40,481 nucleotides of DNA from Elusimicrobia bacterium HGW-Elusimicrobia-3 (GCA_002840355.1 PHAL01000019.1:1-40481); one strand, 5' to 3'; positions 20,733 to 28,549 are shown, counted from the stretch's first letter. Numbers and translations are program-made. Notes: generated by a model from the sequence alone, not told the origin.

Positions 20733-21473
20733 TTAAAGGGTGCTGTCTCCGGCGGACGGGGCCGGGTTCTCGTGGTTCTTGGCGTGGCGCCGGTGCGGCT
20801 TCTTGGTTTCCTGGCGCTGCGCCTCCGTCTGCGGCGGCTGGAAAAGCGGGGAAGCGGACTCCCTGTTCTCCATCCACTTCAGCAGCGTGTCCTCGCCGGT
20901 TATGGCGTAGGTCTCGGGGGTGTTCACCACGGAGAGCTTGTTCTTCTTCGCCCTTTCAGACAGCGTCTCCGCGCTCTTGCCGTGGGAGAAGCCCGGGACT
21001 TCGAAGATCTTGAGGTTCTGCTGGGTGAGGCCCACCAGGTAATAGGAACCGTCCTGGTTGGCGCCGATCGCCACGGTCTTGTCGTTGACGGAATCGAAGG
21101 CCTGGTAGAGCCACTCGCTCCGGAGCTCGGGCGAAAGGTGGCTGATGAGCACGGCTTTCTTCGCGCCGGTGAAGAACGCCAGCTGCAGCGCGTCCTGCAG
21201 GCGTCCCTCGTGGTTGTGGCTCTTCACTTCCAGGAAGCCCGGGTCCTCGGGGTCCAGCCAGGTCAGGTCGGGGTGCCGGGAGGTCTTGGCGTAGGAAAGG
21301 ATCAGTATGGCGTCGCGGAAATCCTTGGCGAGCTTGTAGGCTGCGGAGATCAGGTCGCTGTTGACGTGGGCCGCCCTCTCGGGGCCGAAGGCCGTCCTCA
21401 GCTCGGGGCTGATCTTGTCCGCCTCGGGCGGATCTACCAGGAGGATAATGCAGTTCTCTCTATTTTTCGCCAT
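20733..21473 (-). CDS. DUF2064-like (glycosyltransferase-A-fold) protein, divergent
   Basis: 246 residues. The core resembles DUF2064/TIGR04282, the nucleotidyl/glycosyltransferase-like family often found next to radical SAM genes: VLISHLSPELRSEWLYQAF corresponds to the GSDSPDLP helix, and VAIGANQDGSYYLVGLTQQN to the GPAEDGGYYLLGL signature. The aspartates usual in GSDSPDLP and DTPEDL are replaced (SHLSPEL, NTPETY), so catalytic ability is doubtful. The C-terminal 35 residues are a hydrophilic Gln/His/Pro-rich tail. It is the first gene of a two-gene operon with the B12 radical SAM protein. Start ATG at 21473; family match is by eye. Confidence 0.6.
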   Translation of the reverse strand: MAKNRENCIILLVDPPEADKISPELRTAFGPERAAHVNSDLISAAYKLAKDFRDAILILSYAKTSRHPDLTWLDPEDPGFLEVKSHNHEGRLQDALQLAFFTGAKKAVLISHLSPELRSEWLYQAFDSVNDKTVAIGANQDGSYYLVGLTQQNLKIFEVPGFSHGKSAETLSERAKKNKLSVVNTPETYAITGEDTLLKWMENRESASPLFQPPQTEAQRQETKKPHRRHAKNHENPAPSAGDSTL

Positions 21474-21484
21474 AGTTGCAAGCT

Positions 21485-21514
21485 TTGTCTTAAGTATAGG
21501 AAGTATATTATACT
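21485..21514 (+). promoter_or_regulatory. Promoter of the nadD-yqeK operon, facing a minus-strand -10
   Basis: Rightward: TTGTCT (21485-21490), 18 bases, TATACT (21509-21514), start near 21521, leaving a leader of only about 10 bases before the ATG at 21531. Leftward: TATAAT is read on the minus strand at 21507-21512. The shared AGTATATTATACT palindrome makes this a compact divergent region. Confidence 0.5.
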
Positions 21515-21530
21515 AAATGTAAATTCCCCT

Positions 21531-22688
21531 ATGGCGGAACATAAAAAACCGGTGATAATTTACGGGGGCAGTTTCGACCCGCCCCACCGCGGCCACCTCG
21601 AGCTCGCCGCCGCCGCGCTGCGCCAGCTCCGGCCGGCGGCGCTTTATTTCGTGCCGGGCTTCCTGACGCCTTTCAAGGATTTCGCCCCCGCGCCCTACGC
21701 CGGGCGAAGGGCGATGCTGCGCGCGGCGCTGGCCGCCGCGGGTCTCGGCGGCAGGGCGGAGGTGAAGATAAGCCCGTTCGAGGCCGCCAGGCGCCGCGTG
21801 GTCTATACCTGGGAGACCGTGGCGCACTTCCGCCGCCGCCACCCCGGCGCGCCGCTCTATTTCCTGATGGGCTCCGACTGCCTGGCCGGCTTCGGGCGCT
21901 GGCGCCGGCCGGACTTCATCCTCGCTCACGCCCGGCTGCTGGTGGGGCTGCGGCCCGGGCACGCGCTGGGCCGCGGGGAGTACCCGTTCACTCCGCTGGC
22001 GGGCCGCTTTCCCGAGGCCGATTCTACCGCCATCCGCGAACAGCTTTTCCTCGGGCGCAGGCCGGCCCGCCTGTACCCCGTTGTGAACGACCTGATAGGA
22101 AAAAAAGGATTTTACCTCGGGCGTGAGCGCGCGCTGCTGAAAAAAACGCTGACGCCGGCGCGCTACGCGCACTCGCTGCACACGGCCGCGCTGGCGGCGG
22201 CCCTGGCGCCGGCCGCCGGCGCGCAGCGGCAGAAAGCGGCCCTCGCGGCCCTGCTGCACGACTGTGCCCGCGACCTCGCCCCCGCGGCGCTGCGCCGTCT
22301 CTGCCTGCCCCTGGCCAGGCGCGACGCCGCGCTGCGCGAGACGCTGAAGGAGGCCCCGGTGCTGGCCCACGCCTGGGCCGGAGCGCTGCGGGCCCGGACG
22401 CTGTTCGGCGTGACCGATCCGGAGGTCCTGGAGGCCATAAAATTACACGCCACCGGCGCGCCCGGCATGGGGCCGCTCGCCCGCCTGGTCTACCTGTGCG
22501 ACCTCGCCAACCAGGGGCGCGCCTTTGGCGAGGCCGGCCTGGTGCGCCGCCTGGCTTTCATCGATTTCGAGGCGGCTTTCAGGGCGGCCAATTATGTTAA
22601 ACTTGTCTATGCTTTCGCGGGCGGCGGCTGGGTGCACCCGCTGAGCGTGCAGCTATGGAACAGCCTTCAGGAAAAAAAGAGCGGTTGA
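21531..22688 (+). CDS. nadD: NadD-YqeK fusion: nicotinate-nucleotide adenylyltransferase plus HD hydrolase
   Basis: 385 residues. Residues 1-190 are NadD, which joins nicotinate mononucleotide and ATP to deamido-NAD: nucleotide-binding GGSFDPPHRGHL with the catalytic HxGH pair, GSDCLAGFGRW, and DSTAIRE in place of the usual ISSTxIR. Residues about 200-385 form a YqeK-type HD domain (YAHSLHTAAL, LLHDCARDL, KLHATGAPGM, VYLCDLANQGR), a family that hydrolyses diadenosine tetraphosphate symmetrically. In most bacteria these are two neighbouring genes; here one frame continues without a stop. The start at 21531 puts MAEHKK before the first strand; the frame is open further left but overlaps the divergent gene. 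First gene of a rightward operon; no good Shine-Dalgarno sequence. Confidence 0.88.
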   Translation: MAEHKKPVIIYGGSFDPPHRGHLELAAAALRQLRPAALYFVPGFLTPFKDFAPAPYAGRRAMLRAALAAAGLGGRAEVKISPFEAARRRVVYTWETVAHFRRRHPGAPLYFLMGSDCLAGFGRWRRPDFILAHARLLVGLRPGHALGRGEYPFTPLAGRFPEADSTAIREQLFLGRRPARLYPVVNDLIGKKGFYLGRERALLKKTLTPARYAHSLHTAALAAALAPAAGAQRQKAALAALLHDCARDLAPAALRRLCLPLARRDAALRETLKEAPVLAHAWAGALRARTLFGVTDPEVLEAIKLHATGAPGMGPLARLVYLCDLANQGRAFGEAGLVRRLAFIDFEAAFRAANYVKLVYAFAGGGWVHPLSVQLWNSLQEKKSG

Positions 22689-23506
22689 TGATGGCGGCCG
22701 GGGTAACCCTGGCGCTGGCGCTGGCGGCGTGGCAGTTCTTCTCCCCGGTTTCCCGGGAGCTGATAGCCGGCCGCGACGTAGGCATAGCTTTGCTCGGCGA
22801 GCGCTCCTCCGTCTTCCTGATCTACCACCCTTTCTCCGACACCGTCGGGGCTTTCACCGCCTCTCACTCAAAACCCCGCCGCGGCGTTGCCGCCGAGCGG
22901 CGGGCCGGCGAACTGGCCCTCGCGGCCGCCGGGCCGGCCGCCGCGGAGCGGGTCTTTTACGTAGAGCTTTCCTCCGCGCCGGAGATGGCCGCGCTGTGGA
23001 CCGTGCTGAACGGTTGGCGCGCCGAACCCAGGCTGTTCTGGCGGGCCGCCTCCTGGACCTGGTCCCTGAAATCCGCCGGCGCCACCAATCTCTCCGGCTT
23101 CGACCTGTTCTCGCTTTTCTCCGAGTTCGTGCGTCTGGGGTCCTCCAACTTCATACTTACCGAGGTGCCGCGCCGCGGCCTGGGAGCGGAGACGGCGGGC
23201 GTTGCCGCCACCGGCGCCGTGCTGGTGGAAGTTTTCAACGCCTCCGGCCGCACCGGCCTGGCGGCGCGGACGGCCAAGCGCCTGCGCGCGGCGGGCTTCG
23301 ACGTGATAACCGAGGGCAACTACGCCACCGCGGAAAAGCACACCAGGATACTCGGCTTCTCGCGCGACACCTCCGCGGCGCTCGCGCTGCGGGGCGCGCT
23401 GGGGCTAGAGGAACTGGAGATCCGCGTGAAGCCCGGCCACAGGAGCGTGGCCGCGGCCGCGGTGATACTCGGCGAAGATTTTAATTCGGGGACACAAAAC
23501 AAATAA
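22655..23506 (+). CDS. Membrane-anchored LytR_C-domain protein
   Basis: 283 residues: a basic N-terminus, one membrane span (about residues 12-30), a soluble middle region, and a C-terminal LytR_C-like domain (about residues 188-275) recognised by VLVEVFNASGRTGLAARTAKRL and GFDVITEGNY. LytR_C domains are found alone or at the end of LytR-CpsA-Psr envelope proteins, and their own role is unsettled; the catalytic LCP domain is absent here. It overlaps the nadD-yqeK end by 34 bases if started at 22655; an ATG at 22688 would give a TGATG junction and a protein starting right at the membrane span. The gene sits between yqeK and pilT, with rsfS further on, recalling the nadD-yqeK-lytR-rsfS order seen elsewhere. 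Confidence 0.7.
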   Translation: MEQPSGKKERLMMAAGVTLALALAAWQFFSPVSRELIAGRDVGIALLGERSSVFLIYHPFSDTVGAFTASHSKPRRGVAAERRAGELALAAAGPAAAERVFYVELSSAPEMAALWTVLNGWRAEPRLFWRAASWTWSLKSAGATNLSGFDLFSLFSEFVRLGSSNFILTEVPRRGLGAETAGVAATGAVLVEVFNASGRTGLAARTAKRLRAAGFDVITEGNYATAEKHTRILGFSRDTSAALALRGALGLEELEIRVKPGHRSVAAAAVILGEDFNSGTQNK

Positions 23507-23519
23507 GGGGAGATTCATT

Positions 23520-24590
23520 ATGGACATGGTGACCATTCTTAAAACGGCCGTGCAGCAGGGGGCCAGCGACATCCACATCAGCGTCGGCAAGCCGCCGCTG
23601 ATGCGCAAGAGCGGCGAGGTGCTGCCGGTAGCCGAGGGCCTGGCGCCGCTGACGGCCGACCAGACCAAGACGCTGATCTATTCCGCCCTCTACGACGAGC
23701 AGCGCGCCAAGTTCGAGAAGGACTGGGAGCTGGACTGTTCGTTCGCCGTCACCGGCGTCTCCCGCTTCCGCCTCAACGTGCTGGCGGCCCGCAACGGCGT
23801 CGAGGCCGTCATGCGCGTCATCCCGTCGATCATTCCCACGCCGGAGCAGCTCGGCCTGCAGCCGACCATCGTGCAGTTCGCCGAACTGCCCAAGGGCCTG
23901 GTGCTGGTCACCGGCCCCACCGGCTCGGGCAAGTCCACCACGCTCGCCGCGCTGATCAACAAGATCAACACGGGCAAGAAGAAGCATATCCTCACCGTAG
24001 AGGACCCGATCGAATTCACCTATGAGGCCTCGGCCTGCGTGGTGCGCCAGCGCGAGATAGGCCAGCACACGCGCAGCTTCAACAACGCGCTGCGCGGCGC
24101 GCTGCGGCAGGACCCCAACGTGATCCTGGTCGGCGAGATGCGCGACCTGGAGACCATCCAGCTGACCATCACCGCCGCCGAAACAGGCCACCTCACCTTC
24201 GCCACGCTGCACACGCAGGACGCGCCGTCCACCGTGGACCGCATCATCGACGTGTTCCCCCCGCACCAGCAGACGCAGGTGCGCGTGCAGCTGGCCGCCT
24301 CGCTGCAGGGCGTCGTGTCGCAGATCCTGCTGCCCCGCAAGGACGGCAAGGGCCGCGTGGCCGCCCGCGAGATCATGGTGATGACCCCGGCCATCTCCAA
24401 CTTGATCCGCGAGGGCAAGACGCACATGATCTACAGCGCCATCGAGACCGGGGCCAAGTACGGCATGATGCCGATGGACCGCGCGATGTCCCTGCTCGTA
24501 AAGCAGAACCTGGTGGATTTCAACGTCGCGGTGGCCAAGGCACACGACCAGGAAGGGTTCAAGAAGCTCTGCAGCGCCGGCGGGATTTAA
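23520..24590 (+). CDS. pilT: Twitching motility retraction ATPase PilT
   Basis: 356 residues, standard PilT length. It is a hexameric AAA-type ATPase that depolymerises type IV pili at the inner membrane. Visible motifs: N-terminal ASDIHISVGKPP, Walker A GPTGSGKSTT (about residue 132), Asp-box VEDPIEF, Walker B LVGEMRDLETI, His-box ATLHTQDAPSTVDR, and the PilT-specific C-terminal region with AAREIMVMTPAISNLIREGK (AIRNLIRE in most). GGAG lies 8 bases before the ATG. No pilB, pilC, pilM or pilin gene occurs in the window. The next gene, 9 bases on, binds cyclic nucleotides and may tie retraction to a second messenger. Confidence 0.95.
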   Translation: MDMVTILKTAVQQGASDIHISVGKPPLMRKSGEVLPVAEGLAPLTADQTKTLIYSALYDEQRAKFEKDWELDCSFAVTGVSRFRLNVLAARNGVEAVMRVIPSIIPTPEQLGLQPTIVQFAELPKGLVLVTGPTGSGKSTTLAALINKINTGKKKHILTVEDPIEFTYEASACVVRQREIGQHTRSFNNALRGALRQDPNVILVGEMRDLETIQLTITAAETGHLTFATLHTQDAPSTVDRIIDVFPPHQQTQVRVQLAASLQGVVSQILLPRKDGKGRVAAREIMVMTPAISNLIREGKTHMIYSAIETGAKYGMMPMDRAMSLLVKQNLVDFNVAVAKAHDQEGFKKLCSAGGI

Positions 24591-24599
24591 GGGGGACAT

Positions 24600-25484
24600 A
24601 TGTCTGATATAGAGAAGCTCAAGCAGATAGCCCTGTTCAGGGGCCTGTCGGACGCCATGCTGGAGGAGTTCTCCGGCTATTTCAAGCAGACCGCCTACGC
24701 GGCCGGCGACGTGATCTTCCGGGAGAAGACCACCGGCGACTCGCTCTTCATCGTCGTCTCGGGAGAGGTGGTGATCGAGAAGGCGATGGACGAGGAGGGC
24801 AGGGAGTTCAAGACCCTGGCCATCCTGGCCGGCGGCGAGTTCTTCGGCGAGATGGCCGTGATAGAGGGCCTGCCCCGCTTCGCGCAGGCCAGGGCCGGCG
24901 CCGACAGCGCGCTCTTCGAGGTGGCCCGGGATAAATTCTTCTCCTTCATCAAGGAGCACCCCGAGACGGGCATCAGCATCTTCAGCCAGATCATGCGCGT
25001 GACGATGCGCCGCCTGCAGCATACCTCCAGCGAGCTGACCATGCTCTACGACCTCAGCCGCATGCTGACCCAGCAGCACAAGTCCCCCGCCGAATTCTTC
25101 GCCGCCGTCATGGACGAGGCCCGAGTCTACCTGGAAGGCTCCTGGAACGTGACCGGCTACGTCTACAATGTCTTCAACGAGGAATACGAGCAGGTTTATT
25201 CCCGGGCCGCTTTCCGCTCGGGCGAACCGGTGGCCTTGCCGGCCAGGCCCGAGGCCGGCTGGCTGGGCGACCACGCCTACCTGATGCCGTGCTCCGCCGA
25301 GGGGCGCCGCCTGGCCTGCGCGGTGTTCGAGCGCTCCGAGCCGCTGTCGGCGGTGGAAAAAAACAGCCTCGCCACCATATTTAATACAATATCCTCTATA
25401 GCGGGTTCCGCGATGGTGAACATAGAGCACCAGGCGGAGGCCGCAATGCTGGAAAAACTGAGGAATAGCAAGAATATAATATGA
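24600..25484 (+). CDS. Cyclic-nucleotide-binding protein with GAF-like C-terminal domain
   Basis: 294 residues. The N-terminal 130 residues form a CRP/FNR-type cNMP-binding beta-roll: FRGLSDAMLEEFSGYF, AAGDVIFREKTTGDSLFIVVSGEV, GGEFFGEMAVIEGLPRFAQARA. The phosphate-binding cassette is FFGEMAVIEGLPR, where the Arg usual before the A is present. A helix-rich linker (MRVTMRRLQHTSSELTMLYDLSRML) leads into a 150-residue region resembling a GAF sensor. There is no helix-turn-helix, so it is not a standard transcription factor. It starts 9 bases after pilT and overlaps rsfS by 4 bases (ATGA). I infer a signalling protein acting on PilT or another partner; the ligand is unknown. Confidence 0.75.
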   Translation: MSDIEKLKQIALFRGLSDAMLEEFSGYFKQTAYAAGDVIFREKTTGDSLFIVVSGEVVIEKAMDEEGREFKTLAILAGGEFFGEMAVIEGLPRFAQARAGADSALFEVARDKFFSFIKEHPETGISIFSQIMRVTMRRLQHTSSELTMLYDLSRMLTQQHKSPAEFFAAVMDEARVYLEGSWNVTGYVYNVFNEEYEQVYSRAAFRSGEPVALPARPEAGWLGDHAYLMPCSAEGRRLACAVFERSEPLSAVEKNSLATIFNTISSIAGSAMVNIEHQAEAAMLEKLRNSKNII

Positions 25485-26197
25485 CGAATCCCAAGAGCAG
25501 CTTCAAAGACATAGCCATCCTGGCGGCCCGCGCCGGCGACAGCAAGAAAGCGAGCCCGGTCACGGTCTTCGACCTGGCCAACACTTCGCCGCTGGCCGAC
25601 TACGCCGTTCTGATAGTGGTGGAATCCGCCCCGCAGCTCGACGCCGTGGAGGAGGAAGTCTCGGTGAAGCTCAAGCACGAGGGCTACTACTGCCTGCACA
25701 AGGACGGCACGCGCTCCAAGAACTGGAAAGTGCTCGACTACGGCGGCACTCTGGTGCACGTGTACGACGGCAAGGCCGCCGAGTTCTACGCGCTGGAGAA
25801 ACTTTACGAGAAGTGCAGCCAGGTGGAGTGGCAGGAGAAGCCCGCCGCCGCCCCTGCGAAAGCCCCGGAGAAAAAGGCCGAGGCCCCCGCCGTTAAACAG
25901 GCGCCGGCCAGGAAAGCCGCCCCCGCCGCTAAACCCGCGGTCAAGACCGCTAAAAAAGCGGCGCCCAAAAAGACCGTTAAGAAGGCCGCTCCCAAGAAAG
26001 CCGCGAAGAAAGCCGCCCCCAAGAAAGCCGCGAAGAAAAGCGTGAAAGCGGCCGTGAAAAAGACCGCTCCGGCCGCGAAGAAAGCCGCCGTTAAAAAGCC
26101 GGCGGTCCGGAAAGCCCCGGCCAAGAAGACCGCGATCAAGAAGCCGGCAAAGAAAGCCGTAAAGAAGACCGCGAAAAAAACCGCTAAAAAGAAATAA
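25481..26197 (+). CDS. rsfS: Ribosome silencing factor RsfS with long histone-H1-like Lys/Ala tail
   Basis: 238 residues. Residues 1-120 are RsfS (Iojap family), which binds ribosomal protein uL14 and blocks subunit joining: KKASPVTVFDLANTSPLADYAVLIVVES, then NWKVLDYGGTLVHVYDGKAAEFYALEKLYEKC, matching the family's W-x-LDYGDVVVHxF and YNLExLW. Residues about 122-238 are almost only Lys, Ala, Pro, Val and Thr in AAPKKAAKK-type repeats, like eukaryotic H1 or bacterial H1-like tails. Plain RsfS is about 105-130 residues, so the tail doubles it. The tail would bind RNA or DNA electrostatically. It starts inside the previous stop (ATGA) and ends the operon at a strong terminator. The repeats are coded with varied AAG/AAA and GCC/GCG/GCT codons. 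Confidence 0.88.
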   Translation: MTNPKSSFKDIAILAARAGDSKKASPVTVFDLANTSPLADYAVLIVVESAPQLDAVEEEVSVKLKHEGYYCLHKDGTRSKNWKVLDYGGTLVHVYDGKAAEFYALEKLYEKCSQVEWQEKPAAAPAKAPEKKAEAPAVKQAPARKAAPAAKPAVKTAKKAAPKKTVKKAAPKKAAKKAAPKKAAKKSVKAAVKKTAPAAKKAAVKKPAVRKAPAKKTAIKKPAKKAVKKTAKKTAKKK

Positions 26198-26207
26198 GAC
26201 CGCCCGG

Positions 26208-26245
26208 CGCCGGCCCCGTCTTCGGGCGGGCCGGCGTTTTATTTT
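26208..26245 (+). terminator. Terminator of the nadD-rsfS operon
   Basis: 9-bp stem CGCCGGCCC (26208-26216) with GGGCCGGCG (26228-26236), followed by TTTTATTTT. It starts 10 bases after the rsfS stop and ends 17 bases before argS, so argS probably has its own promoter or relies on read-through. Confidence 0.8.
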
Positions 26246-26262
26246 CCCTCAAAGGCATACCG

Positions 26263-27864
26263 ATGAAGATCTCCGTGCTGGAAGCAGACCTCAAAAGCCG
26301 CGCCAAGGTGGCCTTCGCGCTGGACGACGCGGCCGTAGCGTCTTTCGCGCTGGCCGCGCCCCCGCCCCACATCAAGGCCGACGCCTCCATAGCCTGGCCC
26401 ATAGCCGGCTCGAAGCTGCTCAAGAAGCCGCCGCTCAAGATAGCCGAGGAGCTCAAGACCGCTCTCGGCGGCGCGGTGGAGGCCGAGGTGGTGCCGCCCG
26501 GTTTCGTCAACGTTAAATTCACGCCGGCCTTCCTGTTCGGCGCGCTCAAGGACCTGGAGAAGCCCGGCAGCCTGCGCCGCCCCGAGTACGCCGGAGAAAA
26601 GATCAACCTGGAGTTCGTCTCCGCCAACCCCACCGGCCCCATGCACCTGGCCAGCGGCCGCGGCGCCACGCTGGGCGACAGCCTGGCCCGCATCTGGAAG
26701 GAGCTGGGCGCCGAAGTGGCCACCGAGTTCTATGTCAATAATGTCGGCCGCCAGGTGGAGAAGCTCGGGCTTTCGCTGAAGGCCCGTTTCGAGGGCAAGG
26801 AGCCCCCGGAAGACGGCTACCAGGGCGACTACCTGAAGGGGCTCGCCGCGGCGCTGCCGCCGGAAGCGGAAGAGTGGACCGACACGCAATTCTCCGCGCA
26901 CGCGGTGACCGAGATGCTGCAGCTGCACCGGGCCGATATGCTGGCTTTCGGCGTGGAGTTCGACCGCTGGTTCCTGGAGAGCGAACTGCACCAGGCCGGC
27001 GGCCCCGCCAGTGCCCTGGCCACGCTCAAAGAGAAAGGCATGGTCTACGAGAAAGAGGGCGCGGTATGGTTCGGCGCGGCCAGCGAGCTGGAGTCGGACG
27101 ACAAGGACCGCGTGCTCGTGAAGGCCGACGGCCGCAACACTTATTTTCTCAACGACATCGCCTACCACCTTAACAAGTTCTCCCGCGGCTTCAACCGCCT
27201 GATAGACATCTGGGGCGCCGACCACCATGGCTACGTGCCGCGCATGGAGGCCGCCGTCAAGGCGCTGGGCTCCGGCGCCTTCAAGGTGATCATCCACCAG
27301 CAGGTCTCGCTGCTGCGCGGCAAGGAAGTGGTGAAGATGTCCAAGCGGGCGGGCGATTTCATCTCGCTCAAGGAGCTGGTGGACGACGTCGGCGCCGACG
27401 CGTGCCGCTTCTTCTTCGCCTCGCGCGGCCCCAACACCCACCTGAACTTCGACGTAGAGCTCGCGAAGAAAAAGAGCAACGAGAACCCCGTGTACTACGT
27501 GCAGTACGTGCACGCCCGCATCTGCTCCATCTTCGACAACGCCGCCGCCAAGGGCGTTGACCCGGCCGCCGGGTTCGACGAGGCGAAGGCCGCTATCAAC
27601 CCCGAGGAGCGGGCGCTGATGCTCAAGCTGCTGTGGCTGGAGAAGACCCTCTCCGACTGCGCGAGGGACAACTCCCCCCACCACCTGACCACCTACCTGA
27701 CGGAGCTGGCGGCCAGTTTCCATTCGTTCTACGACCAGCATAAGGTGCTCGACCCCGAGAACAAGGAAGTTACCGCCTTCCGCCTGTTCCTGCTGCGGTC
27801 CGTAAAGGGCGTTATCGCCAAGGGGCTCGGCCTGCTGGGCGTCTCCGCCCCGGAGCGCATGTAG
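26263..27864 (+). CDS. argS: Arginyl-tRNA synthetase
   Basis: 533 residues. It charges tRNA-Arg. The class I signature HIGH appears as HLAS (residues 128-131) in SANPTGPMHLASGRGATLGD, the form ANPTGxxHxGHxR typical of ArgRS; the second signature is KMSKRAGD (about 358-365), where many ArgRS have the GKMSTR-type variant. The N-terminal Add-1 domain (about residues 1-110) and the DALR-type anticodon-binding helix domain at the end (about 420-533, with ENPVYYVQYVHARICSI) complete it. It is somewhat shorter than E. coli ArgRS (577). AAGG lies 8 bases before the ATG. A strong terminator follows. Confidence 0.96.
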   Translation: MKISVLEADLKSRAKVAFALDDAAVASFALAAPPPHIKADASIAWPIAGSKLLKKPPLKIAEELKTALGGAVEAEVVPPGFVNVKFTPAFLFGALKDLEKPGSLRRPEYAGEKINLEFVSANPTGPMHLASGRGATLGDSLARIWKELGAEVATEFYVNNVGRQVEKLGLSLKARFEGKEPPEDGYQGDYLKGLAAALPPEAEEWTDTQFSAHAVTEMLQLHRADMLAFGVEFDRWFLESELHQAGGPASALATLKEKGMVYEKEGAVWFGAASELESDDKDRVLVKADGRNTYFLNDIAYHLNKFSRGFNRLIDIWGADHHGYVPRMEAAVKALGSGAFKVIIHQQVSLLRGKEVVKMSKRAGDFISLKELVDDVGADACRFFFASRGPNTHLNFDVELAKKKSNENPVYYVQYVHARICSIFDNAAAKGVDPAAGFDEAKAAINPEERALMLKLLWLEKTLSDCARDNSPHHLTTYLTELAASFHSFYDQHKVLDPENKEVTAFRLFLLRSVKGVIAKGLGLLGVSAPERM

Positions 27865-27881
27865 CCCCCGGCCTGCGCCGG

Positions 27882-27916
27882 AGAAGAACCGCCCTCCGTG
27901 GGCGGTTCTTCTTTTT
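27882..27916 (+). terminator. argS terminator
   Basis: Perfect 13-bp stem AGAAGAACCGCCC/GGGCGGTTCTTCT (27882-27894 and 27900-27912), 5-base loop, five T ending at 27916. It ends four bases before the ECF-type promoter of the next gene. Confidence 0.9.
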
Positions 27917-27947
27917 AGTGAAACATTCCGGCGCGGCCGGTGTCATA
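27917..27947 (+). promoter_or_regulatory. ECF-type promoter of the sigma factor gene (copy 1)
   Basis: AGTGAAACATT (27917-27927), 13 bases, TGTCATA (27941-27947), 33 bases before the sigma ATG. The same two boxes with the same 13-base gap recur after the sigma gene (28519-28549). The GAAAC-type -35 fits ECF promoters. Its presence before the sigma gene implies autoregulation. Confidence 0.75.
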
Positions 27948-27980
27948 CTCGTTGAGGAACCAAAGAAGTAAAATACAAGT

Positions 27981-28523
27981 ATGGAGAATGAAGAGGGCCT
28001 CCTGAGAAGGATAGCCGCCGGGGAAACGGAAGTCTTCGGCGAGCTGGTGCTGCGCCACCAGGACTTCATTTTTAACGTGGTCTCCAAATACGTGCGCTTC
28101 GAGGAGGAGGCCCGGGACCTCACCCAGGAGGTCTTCCTGAAGGCCTACGAGAACATAGAGAAGTTCCGGGGCGAGGCCAAGGTGTCCTCCTGGCTGTACC
28201 GCATCGCCTATAACCTCAGCATGAACTGGTCCGAGCGCCGCGCCGGCCGCGAGACGCAGCTCGACGACGAACTGGCAGACGCCCTGCCGGCCCCGGCCGA
28301 CCCGTCCGAAGAGATCCTCGAACAGGAGCGGCAGCTGGCCCTGGTGAAGGAAGCCCTGGCCGGTATGCCGGAAAAATACCGGGCCGTGATAGATCTGTAC
28401 TATTTCAAGGAGCAGTCCTACCAGCAGATAGCGGACTCCCTGTCCCTGCCCATCAATACGGTGAAGATCAGGCTGCTGCGGGCCAAAGAGCGCCTGCGCG
28501 AGAGGGCGGGCAGGGCGGAGTGA
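27981..28523 (+). CDS. ECF-type RNA polymerase sigma factor
   Basis: 180 residues with only sigma regions 2 and 4. Region 2 shows ARDLTQEVFLKAYENIEKFRGEAKVSSWLYRIAYNL (core binding and -10 recognition); region 4 shows MPEKYRAVIDLYYFKEQSYQQIADSLSLPINTVKIRLLRAKERLRE, the helix-turn-helix for the -35. About 30 variable residues separate them. It belongs to the broad RpoE-like group, which responds to envelope or other stress. No recognisable anti-sigma gene follows; the next gene is a DUF4097 membrane protein. Matching promoter boxes stand before both. The second promoter's -35 overlaps this gene's TGA stop. Ribosome site is weak. Confidence 0.93.
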   Translation: MENEEGLLRRIAAGETEVFGELVLRHQDFIFNVVSKYVRFEEEARDLTQEVFLKAYENIEKFRGEAKVSSWLYRIAYNLSMNWSERRAGRETQLDDELADALPAPADPSEEILEQERQLALVKEALAGMPEKYRAVIDLYYFKEQSYQQIADSLSLPINTVKIRLLRAKERLRERAGRAE

Positions 28524-28549
28524 AACATTTCCCGGCCCCGAGTGTCATA
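28519..28549 (+). promoter_or_regulatory. ECF-type promoter of the DUF4097 gene (copy 2)
   Basis: AGTGAAACATT (28519-28529), 13 bases, TGTCATA (28543-28549), 53 bases before the DUF4097 ATG. It is identical to copy 1 in both boxes and in spacing, while the sequence between differs. Its -35 overlaps the sigma factor stop codon. Confidence 0.75.

Noticed and set aside
20676-21530. Upstream extension of the nadD-yqeK frame by about 285 codons
   Set aside because: It overlaps the divergent DUF2064-like gene in full. NadD motifs begin right after the ATG at 21531, and a promoter lies between.
25850-26190. Repetitive AAGAAAGCCG-type DNA as a possible CRISPR or tandem repeat array
   Set aside because: Repeats are in frame with rsfS, have no spacers, use mixed synonymous codons and encode a Lys/Ala tail.
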